Source: Bosea vestrisii (GTDB taxonomy: Bacteria > Pseudomonadota > Alphaproteobacteria > Rhizobiales > Beijerinckiaceae). Taken from it: DNA of 64,000 bases. The notes under the pieces are model-generated. The model ran no database searches, was not told the origin of the DNA, and worked only from the letters and a program-made list of their open reading frames with translations. The stretch covers positions 5,794,001-5,858,000 of the forward strand of contig NZ_CP126307.1 in NCBI RefSeq assembly GCF_030144325.1. Direction: 5' to 3'. The position numbers and the translations under genes are program-made. Positions within the stretch are counted from its first letter, which is position 1. Every line of letters begins with the position of its first letter. This document shows, one piece after another, positions 39,201 through 45,172 of this stretch.

Positions 39201-41925
39201 CGGCAGCGCCACGACGACGGCAGGTGATCTTTCCATCACTTCGACGAGTGCCGGTATCACCGCAACCCGCATCGATGTTGCCGAAGATGCGACGCTCGCT
39301 GCTGCGACCTCGATCTCGGTGACGAATGACGTGACGGCCGGCGGCGTGGCCGGCGTCACAGCCAGCGGTGGGACGCTCGGCCTCGGCAGCTTGAGTGCCG
39401 GCGCGAGTTCCACGCTGACAGCCTCGAGCACGATCACGCTCGACACTGCGACCACAACGGCCGGTGACCTTGCCATCACCTCGACGGGCGCGGGCATCAC
39501 CGCCACGAGCATCGACGCGGCTGAAGACGCGACACTTGCCGCTGCGACCTCCGTCTCGGTGACGAACGGCGTGACGGCCGGCGGCGCGGCCAGCGTTACT
39601 GCAAGCGGCGGGACGCTCGGCCTCGGCAGCCTGAATGCCGGTGCAAACTCGTCGCTGACCGCGTCGGGTGCAATCACGCTCGGCACTGCGGCAACGACGG
39701 CGGGTGATCTTTCCATCACCTCGACCGGCGCTGGCATCACCGCCAACAGCGTCAATTCCGCTGACGATGCAATGCTTGCCGCCGCCACCTCCGTCTCGGT
39801 GACGAACGGCGTGACGGCGGGCGGCGCGGCCAGCGTGACGGCCAGCGGCGGGACGCTTGACCTCGGCAGCTTGAGCGCTGGCGCGAGTTCGTCGCTGACG
39901 GCGTCGGGCGCGATCACGCTCGGCACTGCGACGACGACGGTCGGCAACTTGTCCATCGACTCGAGCGGTGCGGGGATCACGGCGTCAACCATCAACGTAG
40001 CCGTGGACGCGACGTTGACCGCCGCAACCCTGATTTCCGTCACGAACGGCCTCACGGCGGGCGGCGCGGCAAACATCGCAGCCAGCGGTGGGAGCCTTGC
40101 CATCGATACGCTGAGCGCAGGAGCGAGTTCGTTCTTGTCCGCTTCCGGGGCGATCGCACTGGGGCGCGCCGGAACGACCGCGGGCGGCCTCTCTGTCATT
40201 TCGACGGGCGCTGGGATCGTTGCGGCGACCGTCAATGCCGCCGGAAGCGCGACCCTTGCGGCTGCGACCTCGGTCTCGGTCACGAATGGGCTGAGCGCGG
40301 GGCGCGGCGCCAACCTCTCGGCCAATGGCGGTGCTCTGGCTGTCGATCAGTTGAATGCCGGGGCGACCTCGACGCTGACGGCTTCGGGGGCGATCGCAAT
40401 CGGCAGTACGAGGACCACTGCAGGCGATCTCGCCATGACCTCGACCGGTGCCGGCATCACCGCCGCGAGCATCGATGCAGCCGAAGACGCGACGCTTGGC
40501 GCCGCCGCCTCGATCTCGGTGACGAATGGCCTGACTGCGGGCGGCACGGCAAGCGTCACCGCCAATGGCGGGACATTGGGCATCAATACCCTGAGCGCCG
40601 CGAGCGCGATCCTGTCCGCTTCCGATGCCGTAACGCTGGTTAGCGCCAGGACCACGGCAGGCGACCTTTCGGCCCACTCGATCCGCGCCGGCATCACCGC
40701 CGCCACCATCGATACCGCCGGCACGACAACGCTGCGGGCCGCAACGGATCTGTCGATCTCGCGACTTGTTGCCGGAGCTTCGGCGCAGCTCTCGGCGGGC
40801 GGCTCGGTGGTCGTTGGCAGCCTCGATGCCGGACACGACCTTGCTCTCGTGGCCGGCGAAAACCTATCGATCGGCACCGGGCGGGCGCGGGCGGGCGCCG
40901 TCTCGCTCATCTCCCAGCGCGGCGATATCCGGGTCGACCTGCTCGAAGGCGCCGGCACCGTGACCAACTCCGCGCTCGGGAGCCTTGCTGTCGGCACGGT
41001 GCGCAGCGGCACGGACATCCTGCTCCAGTCCTTGGCCGGTACGATCCGCAGCGGAACGCTGACCAGCGGCCGCGATATCGGCCTGCAGGCACGCGGCATC
41101 GTCTTTGATCTCGTCGACGCCGGACGTTCCGCCTCGCTCTTGGCCGAGGAGAGCATCGTTGGCGCGCGAGTGGTTGCCAGCGATGCGCTGGTGCTGCAGG
41201 CCGGCCGCAGCGGCTATGGCTCGATAACGATCGAAACCGGCGCAGCACGCAGCACCAATGCCAGCGCCGATGAGGTCAAGCTCGGGCGGTTCGGCGCGGG
41301 CGACAGCATCGTCATCCTGGGCACGCGCATCGCCGCCGACATCGTCCAGCTTCCCACAGGGGCGGGGCTGCCGCTCATGCTCGACATCGCCGGCTTCCGC
41401 GAACGCACCGCCCAGAGCGTCGACCTGCGTATCGATACCGATCGTTTCCGGATCGGCCGCTTCGAGAGCGTCGACGGCATGCTCACCACAACCTCAAACG
41501 ACTTCGCGATCGCGGAAGCCTTCGTCCCCGGCGCCTTGCGGGTGCAGACGCCGATCATGACCATCCTCGCCAACAACCGCAGCCTTGCTCCGGTGCCCGG
41601 CTATGATGTCCAGCTTTATCAGAGGGATCGGGGCTTCTCGTTGACCGTCAACGGCAAGCGGCTGGCGACGAGCGCCTTCATCGTCGGGCTCGACTCCGAT
41701 GTCGTCGACGCTCCGGAAGGGATGCATCTGGGCCGCGATCTGGCCCGGCTCGGCGTTCTGTTGTCGAACGGACCGTCCTTCGGCGAGATCGCGCGTGGCT
41801 TCGTCCTGGGCCCGGATGGTCGCTGGCGTAACACGGCTGGCTCCGACGAGCCTGCCACCACCGCCAGCACGGGCGCTCCGCCAAAGCCGCTCGTCAATCT
41901 CGCTGGTTTCGAGGAGCAGCCTTGA
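24229..41925 (+). CDS. Giant secreted exoprotein, LktA-type filamentous adhesin (TpsA)
   Basis: A 5,898-residue two-partner secretion exoprotein. Start GTG 24229 follows gaggggg at 24220-24226. An extended signal peptide ends AFA-Q at residues 39/40. Residues ~40-330 form the TPS domain of the leukotoxin LktA branch: FSRFEQGAGSTVNMHLP, LNSYRNGQIGGHVYF, GVINTGRLTVNTPT. The rest is Ala/Gly/Ser/Thr/Val-rich right-handed beta-helix-like sequence. Helical repeat blocks lie at residues ~2288-2471 and ~4239-4350. An 80-residue tandem array spans ~4915-5553. Eight mature cysteines sit in four close pairs (residues 3021-3980). There is no membrane anchor or autotransporter barrel; export would use the downstream TpsB. 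The role is probably surface adhesion or biofilm; toxin activity is not supported by any visible catalytic domain. Confidence 0.88.
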   Translation: MLRYVAAPSERRSVLAALRQRCLVGQAMALALWNAPAFAQNVITPDGRTQTNVAVSGSTTTITTKTISGGAGYNSFSRFEQGAGSTVNMHLPQNTGVLVNIVRDGPVVINGILNSYRNGQIGGHVYFSDSAGFTVGPSGVINTGRLTVNTPTREFLDQVIGPDGTVNETMAARLKANDVPISPDGKITIDGAINARRGVSLNGHSVSVAGQIKTNAAPVDIAERRERHRTAFSQSVNTAGLRHGAGMVARRGGGIEIVAAGTVVVSGQLSANATARRAAGTVTVRSGRGTTIAQTAKITAMGAAPAPLPAGTAPSTPVNTGDGGKVSITSDAAIAIARGATIDVSAAHGSAGKAGSAIVFAGTNLDVASGAVFRGVAGTSGDGGFLELSAKQTVTLGAVDVDLSARNGKAGLLYIDPTDIVIGTGGSANMITNGTNVLLEATNSITILGDGIIDTRNFNRSANGGALSAANPSLGNSGSITLEARQINVAGQLLAGVSPGSLYTAGDVTLSASASDRRNSGKATAEATIDVSGTITGRDVKLLADATGVSSFINPGPGIALFAGLTNLSILTGLNGGYVASDITARVSVKNGASITATRDIVISATGTQEATLPAVSVTAVSPLAAAVTYADLKARVTAEVESGASLTIGRNLTVEAKNEATLGATALAASAGQTLAAFAVAVGTTDIETKAIVSSGATVTVSSSASNVRVSAINENAFSTSATAMSISGGMVGLSVAYSDTKASAEARLGASLGSSSGRIGNVTVEAISDNSKNATSSAVTLGQNLIIESLQVANAMEVLFAPLTSRLGSREIGKFGSTLTLAKSDLSAIASIAADAGGAAPTIYATKAAVVSDVRDFALRAAADAGLSSNSKNPTAVNPEATVAMSAAIVYGDFRHTSRASIGAGVTVDANRIGVSATTAVPIANTWTDWGGFGETLSHLNGTFGVAGNILTSYASATAESSQLGLAGAVNYYKIANQTEAYVGPGATLRQNSGLGSWDIALGTGALQSFDKAVTVAASTKTETIDVAGNYGIFSGTGTSGGAGSAVGGAFADLQRESRTVAAVGAGVTITALELAVTAKTEDKIFVLAPTSGKAAGAFAANGMVVLVGLDNHTLASISNRATIDVTSIDVTARQFVSLFALTGAVTYGGANAIGVSVAALDTAGVTRAYIGDNSADLSGNRLGSGYAQGLVTTRSLDVEAVTDGRITVASIAAAISDPNASKLSFFKGIAAQGKTDAAVLRSGAGSSISLTAAGSAAVATTTLGTSAWIDGAVVVAKAGGAVITDVAATNATVAEVASGSAALNLTGASSPLSGALSGAVAIGLFDNSTDARIASTTITGAGDTIVQALAGGRQTVVGVSIAAARANSGAAAVSAAIGIITDSVSAQIRNSAINGISGASSGNDVLVNAYRATDIGIGGGAAYAGAQAGLGVALTYVSIGDPSGRDAVAALITDTSLSAVDKLTVAARTSSRIVSSAIAGGGGPDSNGLAGAIVITEISPTTRAAVTDTAGAPSRIAMDGDVLVVADSGKDGTLDAALDSRLANTDPGQIDFTGSATNANQAANPIGASIIAIAGAVQAGKNNIGSSFLSNTISQSHIALIENVDLTSSTGVTVRAQDGSLITAVAVGLGVATGQFAGVASVAQQTIDAVVTARISGGSIMSRDVAVQAQASSTIRGSAGSLGIGIGAAAVGLSIVESSIANDVAAEIDGTQIRASRDVMLTAGSTATIDTIAIGIALSRNVGLAGSVANNSVATDVGATITDADIIAGNNLGVFAANTDRITVSAGALGATAAAPGVAGGVSVVNNTIGGATTAAIEGSSVDARAGGTGSLSYDAGQLLTAFDLSTANGPSAAQPSLAMTARSVHGLGVIATSQQSVLANAVTGGVAAFPITGAVAIVPIRNVLGGSTSATIDSSLVDTRLTGTGSAAVAVEAASHSYAATFITVGAIGGVAASGANASNVMERSTRAALTNSTTGTTTPGYTGPGVTALDIAATSSQAAASNVIGFALGLGGAAAMGVVNSFNASTSASLDQGLVTAGRVGVTADSRNGFYARTVAVGVGGVGVGSAFIVGTSRNATLATIGGGSGQTVLNLSGSLAVAATSRNAFTTLASGGAAGGFAGVAGMVSFVDVDNETRAGLYGARVTIQPGATQTVGGVTSAAGISVAAHEATSITPTTAAGATGSIGAGAGANIASLDGLVQADIQGSTLVAPGTVSASATSERDVSALTVTYGVGGSAGIGAAVALISVGTGAPAGASGELTAGGSGTLSRIGQLTAGNADLVLSAAGLASYRSYRGAAGTAMSEGELREAARTDYNLLLANGTISGGAYTLTDAGVTALRSNAATALGIANPSDAQVRSWAATRYAAFSGGAVSYLLSDTGLSTYRSQVVATIPGASDDQVRSAANDAYARLLANGTVSGGVLTLSMAGLETYRAAANASLGRTATDSEIRNYAAQQYGFFTGNRSRIVAPAAQSAAALLESAGSATTASVSGGSIASGAVSVSALSRTTTTNTADGVGVGGGGVGAATAYTDVGDKVSARLDQISVTTGSIAVTANSTDGTGSAARVEATAGAGGLAAAAGAAVADGAISNQVTATLGGTLMVTGATSVSANNSQTSRSDAFGATVAGGLALGVSLATSSAESTVAARYANGSSLTGTGLTIGAQSTGAAHAAAVAGVGGLLVAGSGAAANATDSSNVSAVIGAGARANVGTGTISVTATASPDAKAAAFGVAVAGGLAVGVAVAKATVGTQVLAAIEGNASLIASQFTAGLLSVTATGSVFGTAAGDAVRLADSTSGFARGGYSAAASAVAGSGSYYVSATGTDARARNTSSVTASVGDYVRLPSGTVTITATNTTLQAAKATGITVGGTGAVGAVNAQADAATTTTASLGASSTMVGSGTGRFTLTAAGEDTQIVHTEAGTGGGLYAGSGATGSTSNTSDVTASIGANAVIQTGLATIGASHVARYASLVDSLQATALGASAALARNSANVDVLVSLGASSRITAAGPNTAGCYLTSCLQAISLTSRNVFTQLELGDSVRAAAGGGINGAGATSRTEIDGTSNVTLGNGTTLIAGTNPIAAPGPILVQAWTELTGNDTATLTTGGLLQGAGVSTRYRADVDNTVTLGDNVVLNSFGVINLGTYTIADVRANAYVSTYGLASVGLADADVTIRTDNKVLIGTNSELLGLYDVNVTAGRDGSGLRTNRLSGTATALGYVRGLIAVPDADASTNLQNHARVEVGSGTTISSAQNVTLGAYDGVLDADADGTGHGYQLYFIPVTSGSSSPGRSSTSTLVMNGTATAGIYNTQRVEIGCGVNASVQCGLNETPTIRFISGAPVTASYTTAFDPIAYINARYDAAVASTLISGVSSAPVKAVRLSQLYAAGGNVFVNASTVLGNGSLIANGGPSITVINRSAAYLVLDGGAYIPESTGGQIVGSSGSLTRQSNPDATPRIIIDNAYGGQLDASGNGPALLIAGDLTNLGGLVSINNTLGSFGFSGQRIDALQFNATVPNGAVAVSSNGPNGMYTPGASPQAEYGSYIYYPGGRPGSTSFNADEAVIAAANALAAGQGATDLNYFLYGRQSEGATRNFSLQFFGNCAGYIADSGYNCTGGYDMGNNIRFMVIPTVPTYRESNPVAQGGGTQIYGAQVAIKATTINVNASIEAGRITNWSGNIGGNVGDILRGSRQSWLDAGYTTVSLASIFGGGWSAAGAAPVSYDLVNDRLVMADVNASSGGGSVLLDGQIISTNTLGRIKINGGFGDVSVNNQSGLDFVVNRINTGTAAGVNASVSKITIVDRLVTSGANTTVYAYTPGSGIAVYKTHNGAQPTLSGVGASTPVAFISGDTTSYNPVTGTRYEWTQQAILQKEGLTEANRNQRDIPGVYWRFDSGTSGNPWVYVDAQSPSTNPGQDWGYWWSRSAQAPSATTVSGRLTNDTSLTNVGLTQEITGGQLDFIHNSASYGGCNGQAINHCDRDFVAQPGASQAQWAYNYATRAFVQVTASVKADNPFAVSFAGNAAGRVSITSNSSVIQQGNIVNPSGTTTIVASGGSFTQAPNTTILSNNLTLTARDSIGTQSAAIQATLTQGAQLDARTGSGGINLDITGSARVVALRADQNPGGYGNINVRATGSLEAVATGSTNVVGRNITLVSDEGSIGSLTNLMTMRAVATQLPNGSQVDGVVNLSARGDIGIAQVAGDLRVGQIESRAGDVRIDVAAGRLVSATGQTAAQALSADQLSKVSRALKLTAADGADAAALASITAFEKQVTQTYAQYSALLRNGSVTLVDTDGDGVKERVFTLNPAAIALYQAFADAELGRTAGTDEVAAYAARRYAAYSGVFESAYGGEWADQARFKPATLESNYSFSANGADVAPGLATRIAGDAVWTERQLVSAINTSALQPDPGVVGNGRALVIGHDVTLNTAGSIGSLAPDVQVALAAIRDGSVTNPQLAALAVATTPGTVKLIGQRQDGSLVEVTDLNHVPNGVTLIRVDVKQTAPLFINATGTFSASAQGDVYVQSTGAPNSAGGTLTIGHIAATGTVSLQAPQGIAVGTQADGTTPRSPVQIQTNGDLILVAGGGGIGSAATALTYQIGGRLVSASAAAGDAYLVAAAGNAEIGRIFASGTASLTARAGSIQGYLPGVAISASSIRLSATGNVGAATAALGLRVGSTGDVSATVGGSAWLSGPTVSGQTPSAFRIGDIAAVNGLNLVADGEIDILRSARSSAGAVSLTGARITMASGAEVSAAGRVSLASDSAIVLGRVASTLAAPAGGASIVLTATGAITGNGDSGALLDAHQAGGVISLMAGTGIGTESLALAFAAPKMSARSLNGGVYLSTAGATHATSLAADAGALTLSAGGNLTLDTVTSSSGARLSTSNGSLTLGTLVAGGDSSLAASGAVAIASATTTAGDLSVTSTGAGITATSVDAAEDATLAAATSISVTNGVTAGGAASVTASGGALDLGSLSAGASSALTASGAITLGSATTTAGDLSITSTSAGITATRIDVAEDATLAAATSISVTNDVTAGGVAGVTASGGTLGLGSLSAGASSTLTASSTITLDTATTTAGDLAITSTGAGITATSIDAAEDATLAAATSVSVTNGVTAGGAASVTASGGTLGLGSLNAGANSSLTASGAITLGTAATTAGDLSITSTGAGITANSVNSADDAMLAAATSVSVTNGVTAGGAASVTASGGTLDLGSLSAGASSSLTASGAITLGTATTTVGNLSIDSSGAGITASTINVAVDATLTAATLISVTNGLTAGGAANIAASGGSLAIDTLSAGASSFLSASGAIALGRAGTTAGGLSVISTGAGIVAATVNAAGSATLAAATSVSVTNGLSAGRGANLSANGGALAVDQLNAGATSTLTASGAIAIGSTRTTAGDLAMTSTGAGITAASIDAAEDATLGAAASISVTNGLTAGGTASVTANGGTLGINTLSAASAILSASDAVTLVSARTTAGDLSAHSIRAGITAATIDTAGTTTLRAATDLSISRLVAGASAQLSAGGSVVVGSLDAGHDLALVAGENLSIGTGRARAGAVSLISQRGDIRVDLLEGAGTVTNSALGSLAVGTVRSGTDILLQSLAGTIRSGTLTSGRDIGLQARGIVFDLVDAGRSASLLAEESIVGARVVASDALVLQAGRSGYGSITIETGAARSTNASADEVKLGRFGAGDSIVILGTRIAADIVQLPTGAGLPLMLDIAGFRERTAQSVDLRIDTDRFRIGRFESVDGMLTTTSNDFAIAEAFVPGALRVQTPIMTILANNRSLAPVPGYDVQLYQRDRGFSLTVNGKRLATSAFIVGLDSDVVDAPEGMHLGRDLARLGVLLSNGPSFGEIARGFVLGPDGRWRNTAGSDEPATTASTGAPPKPLVNLAGFEEQP
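31090..31641 (+). repeat. Four tandem helical ~47-residue repeats inside the exoprotein
   Basis: Units begin at 31090, 31234, 31372 and 31516, giving spacings of 48, 46 and 48 residues. Each follows L-S/T-x-x-G-(6-8)-YR/LR, then xxDxxVRxxAxxxY, and ends with LLANGT-SGG-xx-TL or FSGG/FTGN. Unlike the flanking beta-rich sequence, these units are predicted to be helical hairpins joined by short strands. Confidence 0.7.
36943..37278 (+). repeat. Second block of helical repeats in the exoprotein (two units)
   Basis: Two further units of the same kind: LSADQLSKVSRALKL through YSALLRNGSVTL, and LNPAAIALYQAF through RRYAAYSGV (second unit from 37147). Between them lies a DxDGDGxxE calcium-site-like loop (37108-37134). 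Confidence 0.6.
38971..40887 (+). repeat. Eight tandem 240-bp (80-residue) repeats near the exoprotein C-terminus
   Basis: Unit starts, marked by TTAGDLS-like sequence, fall at 38971, 39211, 39451, 39691, 39931, 40171, 40411 and ~40648, an exact 240-bp period except for one missing codon. The central units are the most alike (ITSTGAGITAT, AAATSVSVTNGVTAGGA, ASGGTLGLGSL). The first and last have diverged. A half-degenerate copy precedes the array from ~38770. Confidence 0.85.
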
Positions 41926-43553
41926 ACCGCGCAAGACGCGTCGCCGTCGGTTTCGGTCTGGCTCTTGCGGCGGGCTTCGTCGCGGGACCGACGCTCGCGC
42001 AGGTCCTGCCGCAGACCCTGGAGAACGAAGCCGCGCGCCAGCGGCGCGAGATCGAGCGCCAGACTGCACCTCCGCGTCAACGTGGTCCGGGTGTGGTCGC
42101 GCCCACGCCGGGGCCACGGCTCGAATTCCCCGCCGGTGGCGCGACCGTGGTGCTGACGCGGATCGACTTCGACGCATCGAAGTTTATCAGCCCGGCCGAG
42201 CTCGATGCCATCCGGGCCCGTTATCTCGGCAAGCGGGTCGATCTTGCCGCGATCGGCAAGCTCGTCCAGGAGGTCAACGACCTCTATGCCGCGAAGGGCC
42301 AGATCACGGCGAGCGCCGTGCTGCCGCCACAGAAGCTCGACGGCGGCGTGCTCAAGGTCAAGCTCGTCGAGGGGCGGGTCGGAAAGGTCGGCATCAGCGG
42401 CGCCGTGCAGACCTGGCCCTGGTATGTCCGTTCGCAGGTGCCGATTGCCGCGGACGAGGTCGTCGATGCGCCGGCGCTCAACCGCCAGGTTTCGATCTTC
42501 AACCGGCTCAACGAGTTGCAAATCCGGGCCCAGCTCGCCGCGGGCGCGAGCTTCGGGCTGACGGATGTCGAGCTCTCGCTGACCGAGCCGCCGCGCAATA
42601 CGGCGCAGATTTCCTTCGACAACCAGGGGGTGCTCACCACCGGACGCTATCAGGGCACGCTCTTCCTGCGCCACCACAACCTGCTCGGGATCGACGACAA
42701 GCTCGTCCTCTACGGCTCACGCTCGCGCGGCAGCGTCCTCGGCAGCGGCAGCTATACGATCCCGATCTCACCCTGGGGCACGCGGCTCGGCGTGACCTAT
42801 ACCCGCTCGGCCTACCGCATCATCGGCGGCCCGATCCGTGAACTGCACCCGGAGGGCATATCGGAGAGCGGCTCGCTGACGCTGTCGCAGCCGATCTTCG
42901 CCACCGACACCATCCTGCTGCAGGCAACGGGCGCGCTCGGCCGCGGCCGCGGGCGCAGCAAGCTCCTCGACATCTCGACGGTCGACACCAACTACATCCG
43001 GACCCAGGCCGGTGCGACGCTGACCGTGAACCTGCCGAACCTCACTCATTCGACGAGCGCGAACTGGTCGCAGATCGCGCATGAGGACACGCTGGCGGGC
43101 ACCAGGCGCAACTACACGATCTGGACCGGCAACAGCGCCTCGCTCTGGCGCATCACCGATGACATCTACGGCTCGCTCGTCGGCGCCGGGCAATACACGA
43201 CCGAATCGCAATTGCCGGGTGACCAGATCTTCCAGATCGGCGGCCCGACCACGGTTCGCGGCTATCCGATCGGCAGCGCCTTCGGCAATTCGGGCTTCTA
43301 TGGCCAGGCCGAGCTGCACTACGCGCTGCCCGAGCCGCTGAAGCTCGAGAGCTTCCTTTTCCTCGATCACGGCCAGACGTATCTTAACGGCGCGCGGGTG
43401 ACGCACGCCACCTCGATGGGCGCGGGCCTGATCTGGCGCCCGCTCGAATGGGCATCGCTCGAAGGCGGCGTCGGGCGGCCGCTCCAGCGCGTCTCGCCTG
43501 CGCAGCGCGATGTCGAACTCTATTTCCGGCTCACTTTGCGCGCGAGCATCTGA
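41922..43553 (+). CDS. ShlB/FhaC/HecB-type two-partner secretion transporter (TpsB)
   Basis: A 543-residue outer-membrane transporter for the adjacent exoprotein. A signal peptide (about 1-27, ending TLAQ) leads to a short Arg/Gln-rich plug helix region. POTRA domains follow at about 75-225 (IDFDASKFISPAEL, then KLVEGRVGKVGISG). A 16-strand Omp85-type barrel fills the C-terminal ~320 residues. The conserved loop-6 motif VRGYPIGSAFGNSG is intact. The start is TTG 41922, overlapping the exoprotein stop (TTGA), with gaggag at 41911-41916, so synthesis is coupled. The final residue is Ile rather than the more usual aromatic. Confidence 0.92.
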   Translation: MNRARRVAVGFGLALAAGFVAGPTLAQVLPQTLENEAARQRREIERQTAPPRQRGPGVVAPTPGPRLEFPAGGATVVLTRIDFDASKFISPAELDAIRARYLGKRVDLAAIGKLVQEVNDLYAAKGQITASAVLPPQKLDGGVLKVKLVEGRVGKVGISGAVQTWPWYVRSQVPIAADEVVDAPALNRQVSIFNRLNELQIRAQLAAGASFGLTDVELSLTEPPRNTAQISFDNQGVLTTGRYQGTLFLRHHNLLGIDDKLVLYGSRSRGSVLGSGSYTIPISPWGTRLGVTYTRSAYRIIGGPIRELHPEGISESGSLTLSQPIFATDTILLQATGALGRGRGRSKLLDISTVDTNYIRTQAGATLTVNLPNLTHSTSANWSQIAHEDTLAGTRRNYTIWTGNSASLWRITDDIYGSLVGAGQYTTESQLPGDQIFQIGGPTTVRGYPIGSAFGNSGFYGQAELHYALPEPLKLESFLFLDHGQTYLNGARVTHATSMGAGLIWRPLEWASLEGGVGRPLQRVSPAQRDVELYFRLTLRASI

Positions 43554-43576
43554 GCTTTTCTGACAAGGATCCGATC

Positions 43577-44287
43577 ATGGCTCCCCTGCCGCTGTTCTAT
43601 TCAAGCATCACCGTGCTCGACCGCAACGAACATCGCGAGGCGCGCATCGCCCCGTCGGAGGCGCCTTACGCCTTCGCGTCCGGAGCCCATGTCCTGCCGG
43701 CCCTGATGCCGGAGTTCGCCGTCGCCTGCCGGGACATGCCGATCCTTTTCCTCGATGAAGCGGGCCTCGTCTCCCCGCTGTTCATGGTCGGGATGCGTCC
43801 CGGCGAGTGCTGTTTCGTCAATGGCGAGGGGCGCTGGCGTGGCCAGCATGCGCCGGCCTATCTACGGCGCTATCCGTTCGTCGGTGGCGAGGTCTCGGCG
43901 GAGCAACAGGTCATCTGCGTCGACGGCGGCTTCTCCGGCCTGCAGAACGAGCAAGGCGAGCGCCTCTTCACCGAGGAAGGCGAGCCGGCGGAAGCCTTGC
44001 AGCGGGTCATCACCTTCGTCGGCGAATATGCCGATGCCGCCAAGGCCACGGCCGCCTTCACCGCCGAGCTCAAGGCCCTCGACCTGTTCCACACGATCAA
44101 CATCGAAATACGCTCGGCCAACGGCGCGAGCTCGAGCTTCTCCGGCTTCATGGCGGTGAGCGAAGAGCGCCTCAACACGCTGTCCGACGAGATCTGGCTC
44201 GATCTGCGGCGGAAAGGCTATCTGGCGCCGATCCACGCTCATCTGATCAGCCTGGCGAATTTCGCCCTGCTCGGCGAGCGCTCATAG
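43577..44287 (+). CDS. SapC family protein
   Basis: A 236-residue soluble protein of the SapC family (Pfam SapC, named from a Campylobacter S-layer locus). It has a short N-terminal FYSSITVLDRNEH segment, FVNGEGRWRGQHAPAYLRRYPF and a C-terminal LHTIN-like DLFHTINIEI region, all family-typical. No signal peptide is seen. The start at 43577 lies 23 bp after the TpsB stop, so it is probably the third gene of the exoprotein operon. The biochemical function of SapC is not established. A role in modifying or supporting the surface protein is inference from context. Confidence 0.8.
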   Translation: MAPLPLFYSSITVLDRNEHREARIAPSEAPYAFASGAHVLPALMPEFAVACRDMPILFLDEAGLVSPLFMVGMRPGECCFVNGEGRWRGQHAPAYLRRYPFVGGEVSAEQQVICVDGGFSGLQNEQGERLFTEEGEPAEALQRVITFVGEYADAAKATAAFTAELKALDLFHTINIEIRSANGASSSFSGFMAVSEERLNTLSDEIWLDLRRKGYLAPIHAHLISLANFALLGERS

Positions 44288-44402
44288 GCAGACTTCACAT
44301 CCGACCAGTGCTGAGGGTGGCAGGAGTGAAGGCCAACCGCTCGGTAACGCTTTCATGGCGACCCGCTTCGGGGCGCTGTCGAAGATGGCACTGTAGTCCG
44401 AA

Positions 44403-44418
44403 CGCCCGCTTGCGGGCG
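44403..44418. terminator. Hairpin between convergent genes
   Basis: A 7-bp GC-rich stem (cgcccgc 44403-44409 with gcgggcg 44412-44418) sits in the 177-bp gap between the convergent SapC and SDR genes. There is no T tract, so it is only a possible bidirectional terminator. Confidence 0.3.
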
Positions 44419-44464
44419 ACAAGCCAGTGGCCGCTGCTGCGGTGCTGATATGAAGACGCTGCAT

Positions 44465-45172
44465 TCAGTAAGTGGCGCGGCCTCCCGAGAGGTCGAAACA
44501 GGCACCGGTCGAGAACGAGCATTCGTCCGAGGCAAGCCAGGCGATCATCGCGGCGACCTCGCTGGGCTGGCCAGGCCGGCCGAGCGGAATCTTGGAGACG
44601 ACGGCGGCATAGGCTTCGGGCGTCATCTTCTGGTTCATCGGGGTGGCGATCACGGCGGGAGCGACGCAATTGACCCGAACATCCGTGTCCGCGAGTTCCT
44701 TGCCGAGCGCCTTCGTCAGCGCGATGACCGCGCCCTTGGCCGCCGAATAGGCCGTCATCGTCGCGTTGCCTTCCTTGCCGGCGATGGAGGCGAGATTGAC
44801 GATCCGGCCGCAGTTGCGGGCGCGCATCGAGGGCACGGCGGCCCGGCAGCAGAGGAAGGTGCTTTTCAGGCTGATGTCGACGGTGCGCTGCCAGTCAGCG
44901 ACGCTGTAATCTTCGATCCGCAGATTGGGGCCGATGATGCCGGCGCAGTTGACGAGAATGTCGAGGCGCTCGTGGCTGGCTAGCAGGCGCTGCATGGCTT
45001 GCGCGACGGCGGTCTCGTCGGTGACATCCAGCTGGTCGTCGGCATCCTCGGCGAGGTCCCAGGTGACGACCTTCGCTCCCGACGCCGCAAAACGCTCCGC
45101 GACGGCGCGGCCGATGCCGCCGCAGCCGCCGCTGAGCAAGGCGACACGCCCCTTGAGATCGATCGCGTTCAT
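44465..45172 (-). CDS. Short-chain dehydrogenase/reductase
   Basis: A 235-residue Rossmann-fold oxidoreductase. The cofactor motif is SGGCGGIG, a variant of TGxxxGxG with the first Thr replaced by Ser. NCAG follows, then the catalytic Ser and YSAAK. The C-terminus has the usual LASDECSFSTGACFDLSGG. The DL...DADD stretch after strand 2 suggests NAD preference. It is the last gene of the nine-gene leftward operon; its start overlaps the TIM-barrel gene stop by one base. It probably oxidises or reduces a hydroxyl on the cyclic pathway intermediate; the exact substrate is unknown. Confidence 0.88.
   Translation of the reverse strand: MNAIDLKGRVALLSGGCGGIGRAVAERFAASGAKVVTWDLAEDADDQLDVTDETAVAQAMQRLLASHERLDILVNCAGIIGPNLRIEDYSVADWQRTVDISLKSTFLCCRAAVPSMRARNCGRIVNLASIAGKEGNATMTAYSAAKGAVIALTKALGKELADTDVRVNCVAPAVIATPMNQKMTPEAYAAVVSKIPLGRPGQPSEVAAMIAWLASDECSFSTGACFDLSGGRATY

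Noticed and set aside
39985..40836. Long leftward frames opposite the exoprotein repeats (also 38778-40325)
   Set aside because: High-GC antisense frames mirroring the 240-bp repeats. They are compositionally biased, have no ribosome site and no recognisable domain.
38971..40887. CRISPR array
   Set aside because: The repeats are 240 bp, contiguous and in phase with the coding frame, with no short repeats alternating with unique spacers. They encode protein repeats.
24229..41925. Polymorphic toxin or contact-dependent inhibition (CdiA) system
   Set aside because: There is no C-terminal toxin domain, VENN/pretoxin motif or small immunity gene after it. The next genes are the TpsB transporter and SapC, and the C-terminus looks like ordinary adhesin sequence.
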